64,000 bases of DNA. Source: Oreohelix idahoensis (taxonomy: Eukaryota; Mollusca; Gastropoda; Stylommatophora; Oreohelicidae). The position numbers and the translations under genes are program-made. The stretch is from the NCBI GenBank assembly GCA_024509875.1, contig JAMPIV010008047.1:186001-250000 (forward strand). The letters are read 5' to 3'. A model generated the notes under the pieces. The model saw only the letters and a program-made list of their open reading frames with translations, did no database searches and was not told the origin of the DNA. Every line of letters begins with the position of its first letter. The first letter of the stretch is position 1. Below, one piece after another: positions 11,815-22,159 of the stretch.

Positions 11815-14281
11815 TCATCATCTCAACCCATAACCCGTCATGGGTCGTAGGGGTGCCATGGTGGAAGCATCAGCAGACAGGGTCCTCCACTGCTCTCTAT
11901 TCTCAGCAATGCGTACAAGTGTGGAGAAACCGTGTCCTGCCCATTCTTTGATGTTATCAGCCCAGGATTTTCTTTGCCTTCCTCTTCTCCGTTTACCTTC
12001 GACTGTTCCCTGGAGGATCGTTTTCGAAAGGGAGTCATGACGAGTTACATGCCCAAACCAGGCAAGCTTTCGACGTTTCACTATTGACAAAAGTGGTTCT
12101 TGATGGCCTGCATAGGTGTTTATCTTCTCTCTAACATAGACATTTGTTTTGTGCTCTTTATAGCAAATGCGCAAAATTCTTCTGTAACATTTATGCTCGA
12201 AAGCCTGAATCCTTCGCTCCGTATCTGCAGTGAGTGTCCAGCCCTCACACCCATACAAGAGAATAGATAATACAAGTGATTTGTATAATTTGATCTTCAC
12301 AGGAAAACTGATGTTACTTTTCCAGATCACATTCAACCTTGTCATGGCAGCTGAGGCCATCTCAAGTCTTGTCTTGATTTCTTTATTTGATCTTCCATCA
12401 CTACATATAGTGGACCCGAGATATTTAAAGGTGTTAACTTCTTCTAACGTTTGCCCATTTAACGTAATGTTGGTCGGAACATGTTTCTTATGGCTATTCA
12501 CCAATATCTTGCTTTTTTCTATATTAATTTCCATCCCATATGTTCTTGTTACTTTCTCCAGTCTAGAGGTAAGGTCTTGAAGTTCTGATTCTGTTCCAGC
12601 TATCAGATCAATATCATCAGCAAAACGTAGATTACACAGAGGTCGGCCTCCAATCGATATGGTTGATTTATAATCGTAGAGAGCCTCCTGCATAATATGT
12701 TCTAGATAAATGTTAAAGAGCACTGGTGACAGGATACATCCCTGGCGAACTCCTACAGTTGTTTTGAAAAATTCTCCAATGTCATTGCTTGCAAAAACAG
12801 CACTGCTTGCGTCCTTGTATAGTGCTTCAATGATATCTATGATGTTGGTATCAAAATTGAATTTTTCTCATTATTTGCCATAAACCTTCATGCCAGACTC
12901 GATCGAAGGCTTTTGTGAAATCGATGAAGTTATGGTATAAATCATGTTGATGCTGGAGATGTTTTTCGATCAGTAATCTAATATTGAAGATTTGTTCTGA
13001 GGTACTTCTTTTTGGTCTAAAGCCAGCCTGTTCCTCTGACAAGATTTCTTCTGATTTCTGTTTTTATTCTGTTCAAAAGTATCCTTAACATCACCTTACT
13101 TGGATGACTAATAAGGCTAATGGTTCTGTAGTTCTTGCACATTTTTAGATTTCCTTTCTTTGGAAGCGGTATTACTAATGACTGCGTCCATTCTTTTGGC
13201 CATTTTTTTGTACTCCATATCTTCTGGCAAATTGTTGTCATGATTTTTACTATATCTGGTCCTCCATATTTCAAGAGCTCTGCTGGTATATTATCCACAC
13301 CCGGTGACTTCCCTCCTTTCATCGAACATATAGCCTCTTCCACTTCTTCCCGTAGTATTGCTGCATTTCCGAGTTCTCTGTTTTCGCACTTAATGTTGTT
13401 TAATATGCCTAAGTCAGTGTCAAGTTTACAGTTATATAATTCTTTACAATATTCTGTCCACCTTCTCATTACAGCTGTTTTTTCATTGAGCAGAGCCCCA
13501 TTGCTATCTTCTATGACAGTTACCCTGGGCTGTTGGGGTTTTGATAGTCTTCTTAATGTGTCAAAAACTGCCTTGCTGTTACCTTTTATTAGCCCCGTAT
13601 TAATGGACTCACATTGATCAGCTACCCATTTTTCTTTGGCCTGTTTCATTTTCTTTCTAATATTTTTATTCACCATACTGTATTGCCATGCTGCTTCAGG
13701 AACCTCTTTCTTAACCTTTTTCATTTCCCGTCGTGTATCACATAACTTCAGAATGTCATCTGTAACCCATGGTTTGTTTATTTTCTTTCTTTTACCAAGT
13801 ATTTCTGTTGCTGATTCAATGAGCACGTCTTTCATGTTCTCTGTGATTGAGTTGATATCATCCTCCAAAAAGTTGAGAGCTGCGAATTTTCCTCCAACAG
13901 TTGCCTCAAAGATTCTTTCAATTTGTCTAAATTGAATCTTAACTGAGAACATCTGTTTTGATTATAGTTCTTTTTGAGTTTAAGCTTGAGCGTCATCAAT
14001 ACCATGTCGTGATCACTACCAATGTCGGCGCCAGGAAAAGTCCTAGTCTTGGCTTTATTAATGCTGGACTTGAATCTTTTGGATACAAGAATAAAATCAA
14101 TTTGGTTATGTATCTCAGTTTTTGGGGCATGCCACGTTGTTCTTCTTGATAACTTATGAGGAAATAGTGTATTTGCAAGGGTTAGTTTATAGTTGCTGGC
14201 AAATTCTAGTAGCCTTAGTCCTCGATCGTTGGTTTCTCCAGTCCCAAATTTCCCCACTGTGCCAGCCCAGTGACCGTATGC
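11815..14281 (-). mobile_element. LINE-A: RTE-like non-LTR retrotransposon, 5'-truncated
   Basis: A 2.47 kb insertion on the minus strand, flanked by a perfect 10-bp target duplication, atactgcaac, at 11805-11814 and 14282-14291. The 5' end is truncated inside the endonuclease. The 3' end has no untranslated region: the stop codon is part of a short TGA-type repeat tail (minus strand, about 11812-11822). A second, 3'-only fragment of the same family is at 38190-38519. Confidence 0.8.
11818..14281 (-). pseudogene. Endonuclease-reverse transcriptase of LINE-A
   Basis: Minus-strand coding read in several frames. About 14290-13832 encodes the end of an APE-type endonuclease (QIDFILVSKRF, IGSDHDMVLMTLKL). 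About 13952-13017 encodes the linker and first RT blocks (GKSPGVDNIPAELLKYGG, CKNYRTISLI). About 13042-12851 carries EEQAGFRPKRSTSEQIF and FIDFTKAFDRVWHEGL. About 12723-11818 carries the catalytic box in LRFADDIDLIAG and the conserved C-terminal tail (KRRKLAWFGHVTRHDSL, GRQRKSWADNIKEW). RT catalytic aspartates are present. Frame breaks near 13900, 13020 and 12790 make it non-functional. Very short 3' end plus endonuclease and RT in one frame fits the RTE group; the clade was judged by eye. Confidence 0.78.
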
Positions 14282-14291
14282 ATACTGCAAC

Positions 14292-14965
14292 AGGTGTACC
14301 CAATGTGTTGATTTGCATATATGAATTTTAAGATGAATGTATTATGATTAATATGAGACAAATCTGACAGGATTAGTAGAAGAGAGAAAACAACTCAGGA
14401 AAGAGTTGATGAAAGGCTTGGGAGAAGCCAGAATAAATAGAATAGCCTCAAAGGAAGAAAATAGGTATAAACCATATCTGATAATGTTCTCAGGTAGAGA
14501 GCTATATATATATATATGCATAGGTACATGAATGTGCCCAGGAGGAATGGGACATACAAGAGGCAGTTAGGAAATGTTTGTACCTGGAATTTGTACCACG
14601 TGCCTCTGTTATAATGAAATTCTGAGATGTAGATAAAATACTTGTTTTGATGGAACACTTCTCAAGTTGGGTTAAGTTTCTAAAAGGTCGTTGAGTGCTA
14701 GAGTAAACAAGATACTGGACATAAAGAAAATAACCACTATACAAAGTCGTCACTTAATAACATCACAAGAAGGGATGGAACGAGTTAAGGTTGGAACCTT
14801 GAGATATATCATTCAGGAATAATCAACTCTGGCGGTGATGGCCAGTATTAAGATATACTCTTACTTGGAAGATAGGTCAATAGACAATTGACAACTTGAA
14901 GGTACAATAAACTAGGCCTGCCACCTGTCACCTAGTTTATTTGAAAGTGAACCAGCTCACGACAC
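14292..14965. other. Unannotated stretch with a TA microsatellite
   Basis: No supportable gene. A (TA)n run of about 15 bases is at 14503-14517. Confidence 0.5.
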
Positions 14966-15330
14966 TGTCACATTTTACTAATTGGTGCCTTCTTGGACCA
15001 GTCTTTAAAACACCCGGTCCAGCGGTGACATATTACTAATTAGTGCCGCAACCAGTCCTAGGACATATACAGGGCACACTGTGACATTTTACTAATTGTT
15101 GCCGTAACCAGTTCTCGAAGATATAATAAGAAGAGATAGCGCTGACACATATTACTAATTGGTACCGTAACCAGTTCTGGAAGATATAATAAGAAGAGAT
15201 AGCGCTGTCACGTATTACTAATTGGCACCGTTACATATTACTAATTGTTGCCGTAACCAGTTCTGGAAGATAATAAGAAGAGATAGCGCTGTCACACATG
15301 TTACTAATTGGGTCGTGACCAGTTCTCACC
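14966..15330. repeat. Minisatellite, about 62-68 bp units, roughly five copies
   Basis: The phrase attactaattg with a following gccgtaaccagttct recurs at about 14973, 15030, 15090, 15150, 15212, 15236 and 15300. The best units also share gaagatataataagaagaga and tagcgctg. Two central units (about 15085-15210) are almost identical and the outer ones are diverged. One unit is shortened near 15230. Confidence 0.85.
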
Positions 15331-16071
15331 TAGGCACGGTTACACATTCACATACTCTTGCAGCAGTGTATATGTGGCAATTTGTTTCACATTTTCTAAA
15401 CCTCACATTAGTCTTATACGACATACTTAAGGAAGCAGTAATCTCATTCTTTCTTTGTCACATCAGAGATCTCGGTGAGCCACGTGCGGCAATTTCTAAA
15501 CGTGTGACTAGTCAATTTTCAAATATCTCTAACGTCGATATTTTTTGTTCTCATTGGGGAACACAGTTTTTGCGACCAATATGGGAAGACTGGCCATTCA
15601 GAATCCTGTTTCCTATCAGCCTGTAATCTCATAAAAGCAGGAGGGAGAGACTTTTTATTATTTCAACGGACTATTCCAACATTTGAATAATGCTATTGTG
15701 GCCAGCAACTTGAGCTGTTAGCAGAACAGGGACTAGTAAATATTCAACCGTTTAGGAACATTTTCTCGGTTTTCACAGAAAAACACACCGTGAACTCTTT
15801 GCGAGTCGGAATGAAATAACAATAGCCTAGCTATTTGATACGTTTCGACGCGGTATGATCGCTTTGAGTTCCCTCTGTCACCCCGGTCGCGATCTCTGAT
15901 TGCAATGTACTCTCGCTCAGGTGAGAAACTGTTAAACATGTAATAATAGTGCAGCTATTTTTACGATTTGGACCTGGAAGCTCGGGGACTGGGTATAAGT
16001 GAAAGTTTTGCTGCGGGCTCAAAGGGTTAAGCACCCTTGTTCTTGACGGTCCTTCAAAAAACGTCAGTCTC
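15331..16071. other. Unannotated stretch
   Basis: No gene or repeat that I can support. Short open frames here have no recognisable domain. Confidence 0.4.
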
Positions 16072-16083
16072 ATTTCAGGCAGC

Positions 16084-16391
16084 GTGACCCACAGATGCAG
16101 CAATAGAGAATGCAGTCAACGACCCATAGCTTGATTGCTTGCATCAGGATAATCAGCGAACCAGAGCTGACCAAGACCCTACTCCACCTCCACGTGGTAG
16201 TCCTGGAAACAGGCGGCATCACTGCAGTGTGGCTGAGAGAGTAGGGATCAAAGAGGGAAGGCAAACCTGGTCCCAAAGATTGCCGTGCTGAAGTCGGATG
16301 TGTCGGCCGAAAGGCGCAGATATCGCAGCTCCGGTGTAAACAGTTACAACAAAACCAACGTCCTTTTCAGGACGAACGAGGAAGAAGAAGA
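16084..16391 (+). mobile_element. Short retroposon (SINE or LINE tail) with GAA tail
   Basis: A 308-bp insertion flanked by a perfect 12-bp duplication, atttcaggcagc, at 16072-16083 and 16392-16403, ending in a gaagaagaagaa tail (from about 16380). The tail and duplication show retroposition. The body does not reveal a clear tRNA-like promoter and may be a 5'-truncated LINE end. Confidence 0.75.
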
Positions 16392-16403
16392 ATTTCAGGC
16401 AGC

Positions 16404-16769
16404 CACGTGACCTCTTGCGCTTAGCTCAACAGTGTAGTGACCCAGTCACGTATCAAGTCCGTATGTCACGGAACTGCTTCCCCTGCTGTGCAGTAGTAGT
16501 CCTACAGTGGCCAAAACTCAAGAGTATCTAATATAGGTCTTCAAAGGTGTCTACCTTCACACAAGATTGCTTTTGGCAGAGGTGTAAATAGGAGAATAAT
16601 GATGCTTCTATCTCAAGGGAGTATTCATAATATTTTTCAGAAGTCAAGAACAATGCTGCATTGGCAGGGCAATTGTTAACTTATTATATCTGATCCGCTG
16701 CCTGTTTGTTAAGATTTATGTTATGATTAATTTCAGCTCGTTTAAGCTCCCACCTCTGATTTACTCGGT
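16404..16769. other. Unannotated stretch
   Basis: I see no gene or recognisable repeat between the short retroposon and the LINE-B fragment. Confidence 0.4.
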
Positions 16770-18163
16770 GGAATTCTTACTATTTGTCATCTTCATCACC
16801 ATTGGTTTTCTCTTCTGTGCTAGTGGATATCATTTCTGATGCTTTACCTTGCTCACCATCAAGGAGTTCTGAGAAATATTCTTTCCATTAATTCTTTTGG
16901 GGCATTAATCGATTTGCCTTGCCAGTCCTTTATAAATTTGAGAGGGTGTTGTTTTTCCTTCCTCGTGTTCTTTAAAGTCTTACAGAACAATTTCTGGTTT
17001 TCTTGCGAATCTTTGTCTAGCTTTTCTCCAATTTCTTCTCAATACTTTAGTTTTGCAGCTAGCACCTTGTTTTTTGCTTCTGTTCTGAGTGTCACATATT
17101 CTCTATATTTCTCTATTTGTCCTGCTGTGTTTTAGCTCCTAAGTATTGTTTCCATGCCATTTTCTTCTATCTTATTTTCTCTTCGACTTCCACTGTGCAC
17201 CAAGGTGTCCTCTTGCTCTTGTTCCCGAGTCGGATTTCACCACATGTTTCTGCAGCTTCTGTCTTTATGATGTCCTTGAATTTAAGCCATAGGGTTTCCA
17301 ATTCATGAGGTTGTTCTTCTGTGTTTCTCACCGCTGTAGCAATAAGCCCCTGATACCTGGTCTTAGTTTCTGGCTCTCTCAGCTTTTAGGTCTTAATGCT
17401 CATTTCTCCCTGTCGTTTACATTGTTTCTTGCATGGTGTTGGGCAGTTCCTAGGCTGTGCAACTTTCAGTTGTTCTTTTGATTGTAATCAGGTAGTGATC
17501 ACTTTCAATCTCTGGCCCCCTCCATACTCTAGCATCCTGGACATATTTGAATGAGCTCCGCATGACTATGGCATAGTCGATCACTGACTTCTCATTCTTT
17601 GTTGGTTCACATCTAGTGTATGCATGTATGCGCTTATGGGAGAACTTTGTGTTTGTAATGATCAGATTATGCTCACTACATAATCTAAGGAGTCGCTTTC
17701 CATTGTCATTGACAGTATATTCTTCATATCTTCCGATTACTCCACCTCATCTAGCATGGTCATTTCCAACTCTGGCATTGAAACCACATAGCAAGATAAT
17801 TTCATCTAGTCACTCATCCAATGTCTTTTGAAGCAGCTCGAAGAATTCCTCCTTGACCTCTACTTTCTCGTCTTCATTTGGCCCATACACTATGACCAGG
17901 TTGACTATAGTTTCTCAGTCTTTTAGTTGTACAACCATGATGCGCTCCGAGACAAATTTCCATCCTTTGATACTTTCTTTTTGGTTTTTGACCACAATGC
18001 AACCCATGCCCCCTTTAGCTCTTTCAGATGTGGGTATGCCACAGTAGAGCAGTAAAAAGCCATCGAGATCCATGACTCCTTGTCCCTTTTTCTTCGTTAC
18101 CGTTATAGCCAGGATTTCTAGCTTTGCTTTCCCCATCTCTTCCACCAGCTCCTTTTCTTTCAC
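16770..18163 (-). pseudogene. LINE-B 5' half (endonuclease and linker), minus strand
   Basis: Minus-strand reading from about 18163 gives an APE-type endonuclease: EILAITVTKKKGQG, LLYCGIPTSERAKGGMGC, a YGPNEDEK phrase, CGFNARVGN-type catalytic block and ESDHYLI near the end. The linker follows, with AAETCGEIRLGNK, and it ends at about 16790 with an STEEKTNGDEDDK phrase, just before the RT domain would begin. Many stops and frameshifts are present. The neighbouring plus-strand copy (18183-19725) starts with the same endonuclease phrase, so the two lie head to head. Confidence 0.7.
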
Positions 18164-18182
18164 ATTTATACTTCTTGTGTTC

Positions 18183-19725
18183 TGAAATAGCTAAAGGAGG
18201 CGTGGGTTGCATTGTGGCCAAAAACCGAAAAGATAGTCTCAAGGGATGGAAATTAGGGATAGGAATTTTAGGGATATTCTTGTACACAGTCGCTTGCGAC
18301 ATACTAGCCCTTCATACTTTGGTACTAAATTGTGCCAACGCCGTATATGTAAGAGCTGTCCGTTTGTACTCCAAACACAGAAGCCACTTTTCCGAAAGGA
18401 AAATTTATCATTAGAGAGTCTTTCACGTGCGAATCCAGAAACCTTATTTATGCTATCAGTTGCTGCAGAAGCTTGTGGTGAAGTCCGACTTGGGAACAAG
18501 AGAAAGAGAACACCTTTGTGGACAGAGGAAGTCAAAGAGAAAATAAGAGAGAAGAAAATGGCATGGAAACAATACTTAGGAGCTAAAAAAACAGCAGGAC
18601 AAATAGGGAAGCAAAAAAAAAAAAGGTGCTAGCTGCAAAACTAAAGTATTGGGAAGAAATTGGAGAAAAGCTAGAAAAAGATGCCCAAGAAAACCATAAA
18701 TTATTCTGTAGGACTCTATAGAACACGAGGAAGGAAAAACAATGCTCTCTCAAATTTTTAAACGACAGCAAACTATAAGGCAGAAGAGTTCAGGACCACC
18801 ACTGACGTAAGACAAGGTGATATCTTGTCACCTTAACTTTTCATACTCCTCATGGACGATGTCATCAAGGCATGTAAGGAGAGAACAAGTAAGTATTCAG
18901 TGGGGTACTGGAAGATGAGACAGGTCTGTATTTCAGAGCTGACATTTGCTGATGATGTTGTCCTGATTGCTAAATAAGAGGCACATCTCCAATCCAACCT
19001 GCAAGTCTGGAAGGAAGAGTTGGAGAAGAGAGGATGGTCATAAGCAGCTCTAAAACAAAATCCATGGTGATATCACGAGAATAAAGAGTACATCAGATTA
19101 AGCTGGGAGAACAGGTCCTGGAGCAGGTCGACCACTTTAAATATTCCGGAGCTATTATGGACGGAAAGGGAGGCATCAGTGAAGAGTTGGCCACTCGAAA
19201 AGCAGCAGCTGGGAGACTTTTTCAGGCCATAAATCGAGGATTCCTCAGCAAGAGAGAGTTTGGTAAGAAAACAAAGATGGCTGTATACCGCTCCACATAT
19301 GTCCCAGTCTTGACATATGGATGTGAGTCATGGGCAATGACCACAACCCACGAAAGCCACATCCAATCCTCAGAAATGAGGTATCTGAGAAAGGTGGTTG
19401 AAGTAACAAGAAGAGACATGGTCCGCAACCAGACGATACGTTAAGACCTAAAATGCCACCCACCAAGTAGAACAGTCCCAACTAAGATGGTTTGGCCATT
19501 TCTGCAGAATGGGAGAAGATCGGCTACCACGACAAGCATGGGAAACAAAGAGCCAGGGATTTAGACCCCCAGAGTCCGCTGGTAGGACAACATTAGACAA
19601 TCTTTGAAGGACCGAGGACTAGAATGGAACCAGGCCAGGAGGAAGACAGCCGATAGGATAGTCTGACGCTCTCTCTTCCAAATCTTTACACCTCACGGTA
19701 GAAAGAGAACGATTAAGTAAGTAAG
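18183..19725 (+). pseudogene. LINE-B fragments (linker and RT C-half), plus strand
   Basis: The segment opens with an endonuclease scrap (AKGGVGCIVAKNRKDSLKGW, 18190-18250), then after unrelated sequence the linker (AAEACGEVRLGNKRKRT, from 18462), then jumps at about 18765 into the RT domain (VQDHH-type start, LLMDDVIKAC, SELTFADDVVLI). The C-terminal tail follows (RKAAAGRLFQAINRGFLSKR, YGCESWAMTTTHES) and a taagtaagtaag tail at about 19713-19725. Internal deletions and several stops make it dead. The stop codon sits in the tail repeat, as in the other LINE-B copies. Confidence 0.75.
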
Positions 19726-19960
19726 GGAGAAGGTTTCCGTTGCCAAAGTACACACTAGGGGTAGTCAAACAACACATAGCAAGATAACTTCATTGAGCGG
19801 ACAACACCTTCCTTAAAAATTAACGATGTACTGTTTATTTTCACTTGGCACAAACCAGCATGACATAGAATATAAGCCCAATGGCAAATGAAGTAATAGG
19901 CAGTCTTCCTAATGTTCACTATGGACATGCTATCCTGGCATTCTCACAAATTATATTATA
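19726..19960. other. Spacer between LINE-B and Tc1 element
   Basis: Short non-coding spacer with nothing recognisable. Confidence 0.4.
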
Positions 19961-21489
19961 TACTGAAGCACATTACAAACGCACCACCTGTATAATCCAC
20001 GAACAGAGTGTTAAATGTAAACACTTATGTTTACAAGTTTACATATTTGGAATCTTTATTAATTTTCCCATGAATCCATGCTGGTCATTAATTTGTACAT
20101 TTGATTGTTATTATATTCATTGCATTCTGTGCAGGCAAGGGAGAAAACCAAAAATGCAACCAATAAAAAAATTATATTCTCACTATCATCAGTATCTGGT
20201 ATGTCCACCGTGTGCTTGCAAACAAGATTGGCAGCGGCTCGGCATGGAATACACAAGTCTCTGAAGGAAATTCCGGGGAATCAAGTCCCATTCAAGTGTA
20301 AGAGCAGCTTCGAGCTGTTGCAGATTAACTGGAGAACCTTGCCTGTCTACGCTCGTCCAACAGATGTTCTATAGGGGACATGTCTGGTGATAGGGCAGGC
20401 CAATCAATCGTCACAATGTTCTGCTGCTGTAGATATTGCTGCGTTATGCATGCGGTGTGCGCACGTGCGTTATCCTGCTGGAGAAGCTGCAAGTCTGGAT
20501 AATTTGTGAACGCAGGAGCAACCAATGCATCCAGAACCTCATCTCGATATGTCACAGCACTTACATTTCCACGGAAGACGTGAAGAGGCAAGCGATGGTG
20601 AAAACTGAATCCTCCCCAAATGTGAATACTGCCACCTCCAAATCGGTTGTGCTGACGAACACAGCAATTTGCAAAGAGCTCTCCACACCGTCGCCAAACC
20701 TGCATACGTCCATCAGCAAAGGATATGTTGAATCTGCTCTCGTCTGTGAATAGGACAGCATTCCACTGCAGTCTAGTCCATCTGACATGTTGCTCTGCCC
20801 ATTGCAGGCCCTGCTGACGATGTCTGTGAGTCAAGTTTGGCCCAGCATAAGGTCGTCTTGCAGTAAGGCATGTATCTCTGAGTCGTCGTATGACTGTCAT
20901 TCGAGAGACTTGCCCACGTCTAACCACTATTGCTCTTGCTGTTTGACTTGCCAGGAAAGAACGATTCCTTAAGTGGCACAGCACAATATGACGATCTTGC
21001 GCAGGGGTAGTAACTCGTGGTTGGCCACTCTGAAGTCTATCCCGGGCACTGCCAGTGGTTCCGTAATGTTCATTGAGATGTACAACAGTGCTGTGGTGGC
21101 AATTCATCCTTCTGGCAATGGCCCGTGAGCTCATTCCGGTCTCCAACATACCAATGGCTCGTTGGCGGTCGTTTTCAGATAGTCGTGGCATTTCAAGCAC
21201 ATATACTAGGTGTTTTGTCTGAACGGCCTTTTTATACCGAGTATACTGCCACAACGCGTACACATTTTCAGGGTCATAGCTGTTGGGAATCGTGTTACAC
21301 ATGTAACTTTCATAGTTTTCATCTAGTCTGTACACAAAACCGTGGGTTGAATGATGCACTTTCCATTCCAGCAGCCGTTCGCTCTCTATCTCATGACAAA
21401 CACGTGGAAAATCCATTCCGACACTTTTTTTTTACATCTTCTCAGCATCAGTATATATAATAGTGGTGCGTTTTTAATGTGCTTCAGTA
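19961..21489 (-). mobile_element. Tc1-like DNA transposon with both inverted repeats
   Basis: The left end (tactgaagcacattacaaac, 19961-19980, continuing gcaccac) is the inverse of the right end finishing at 21489, with one mismatch over about 27 bases. TA dinucleotides flank both ends (19959-19960 and 21490-21491), the target duplication of Tc1/mariner elements. The 1.53 kb element holds one transposase gene on the minus strand. Confidence 0.85.
20189..21191 (-). pseudogene. Tc1-like transposase with one C-terminal frameshift
   Basis: The start is taken at MPRLSENDRQRAIGMLETGM (21191), the usual Tc1 beginning; an open upstream extension to 21416 is probably leader. Helix-turn-helix modules (SSRAIARRMNCHHSTV and a second one) and the GQPR linker precede the catalytic domain: D in VLFTDESRF, D in LLQQDNARAHTA, E in SPIEHLLD. 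The frame is open for about 285 codons. A small indel near 20345 shifts it; the family-typical ending (PRNFLQRLVYSMPSRCQSC, then GGHT) continues in another frame to a stop at 20189-20191. It is nearly intact, more so than most elements in the window. Confidence 0.88.
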
Positions 21490-21831
21490 TATATCTTCAT
21501 TTAATACACATTGTCGTCATAATAATACTTCCTGAGATTCGAATAAACTAGGGACACCTCAACATAGTATCTTGATGCCCTAGTGATATTAAGATTCAAG
21601 AAATAAACACTATAGACTGCAGGAGCTTTCACACATACGTCCGCTCACACTGAAACACAATCCACATCTCTCTAGCAGAAGATCACCCCAATCTTCTGCT
21701 TCAAAAATTGGCATCTACATCTACACCATATCGGTATGACATCACTTCCTTTATTAGTCAGTAATTCCTCATAAAATTATCAGAAATGGAGCCCTGCCGA
21801 GCTGAGAAATAGGAAATAACCCATAATCGTT
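21490..21831. other. Spacer before the Jockey-like LINE
   Basis: Non-coding. It may contain the 5' untranslated region of the LINE that follows. An interrupted tctgcttc/gaagat inverted repeat near 21680-21700 is the only visible structure. Confidence 0.35.
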
Positions 21832-22089
21832 ATGAATTTTGACTTTCATCTGTTAGAAGATTTACTGAAAAGGATTGAGTCAGAAAGACAACTCATAATG
21901 AGTGAGCGAAAGCAAACAGATAAAAAACAACTAGAAGAAATGTTGAATGAAAAAATGACAGATTGTCAAAAACTTATTCATTTTGTATCAAACAATGTAA
22001 AAGCCTTTATGCTGAATCTTCAAAGTGAACTACAAACTCACTTTAACAGAGAAACCAAAAATCTAGGAGACTTTGTTGTTAACAAATAA
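21832..22089 (+). CDS. Small coiled-coil frame ahead of the Jockey-like ORF2
   Basis: 85 residues rich in E, K, Q and L (ERQLIMSERKQTDKKQLEEM), predicted to form a coiled coil. It ends 70 bases before the ORF2 start, the position of ORF1 in this group. It lacks the CCHC knuckles of a Jockey ORF1, so it may be a remnant of ORF1 or a reduced version. Function is not known from sequence. Confidence 0.4.
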   Translation: MNFDFHLLEDLLKRIESERQLIMSERKQTDKKQLEEMLNEKMTDCQKLIHFVSNNVKAFMLNLQSELQTHFNRETKNLGDFVVNK

Positions 22090-22159
22090 ATAAATATATT
22101 ATACACTTCTCAGAGTAAAAGAATACAACACTATTTATAACAAACTTAACTATTAAATA

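Noticed and set aside
12230..13935. Plus-strand open frames of 100-160 codons
   Set aside because: They are antisense shadows of the LINE-A reverse transcriptase and have no domain of their own.
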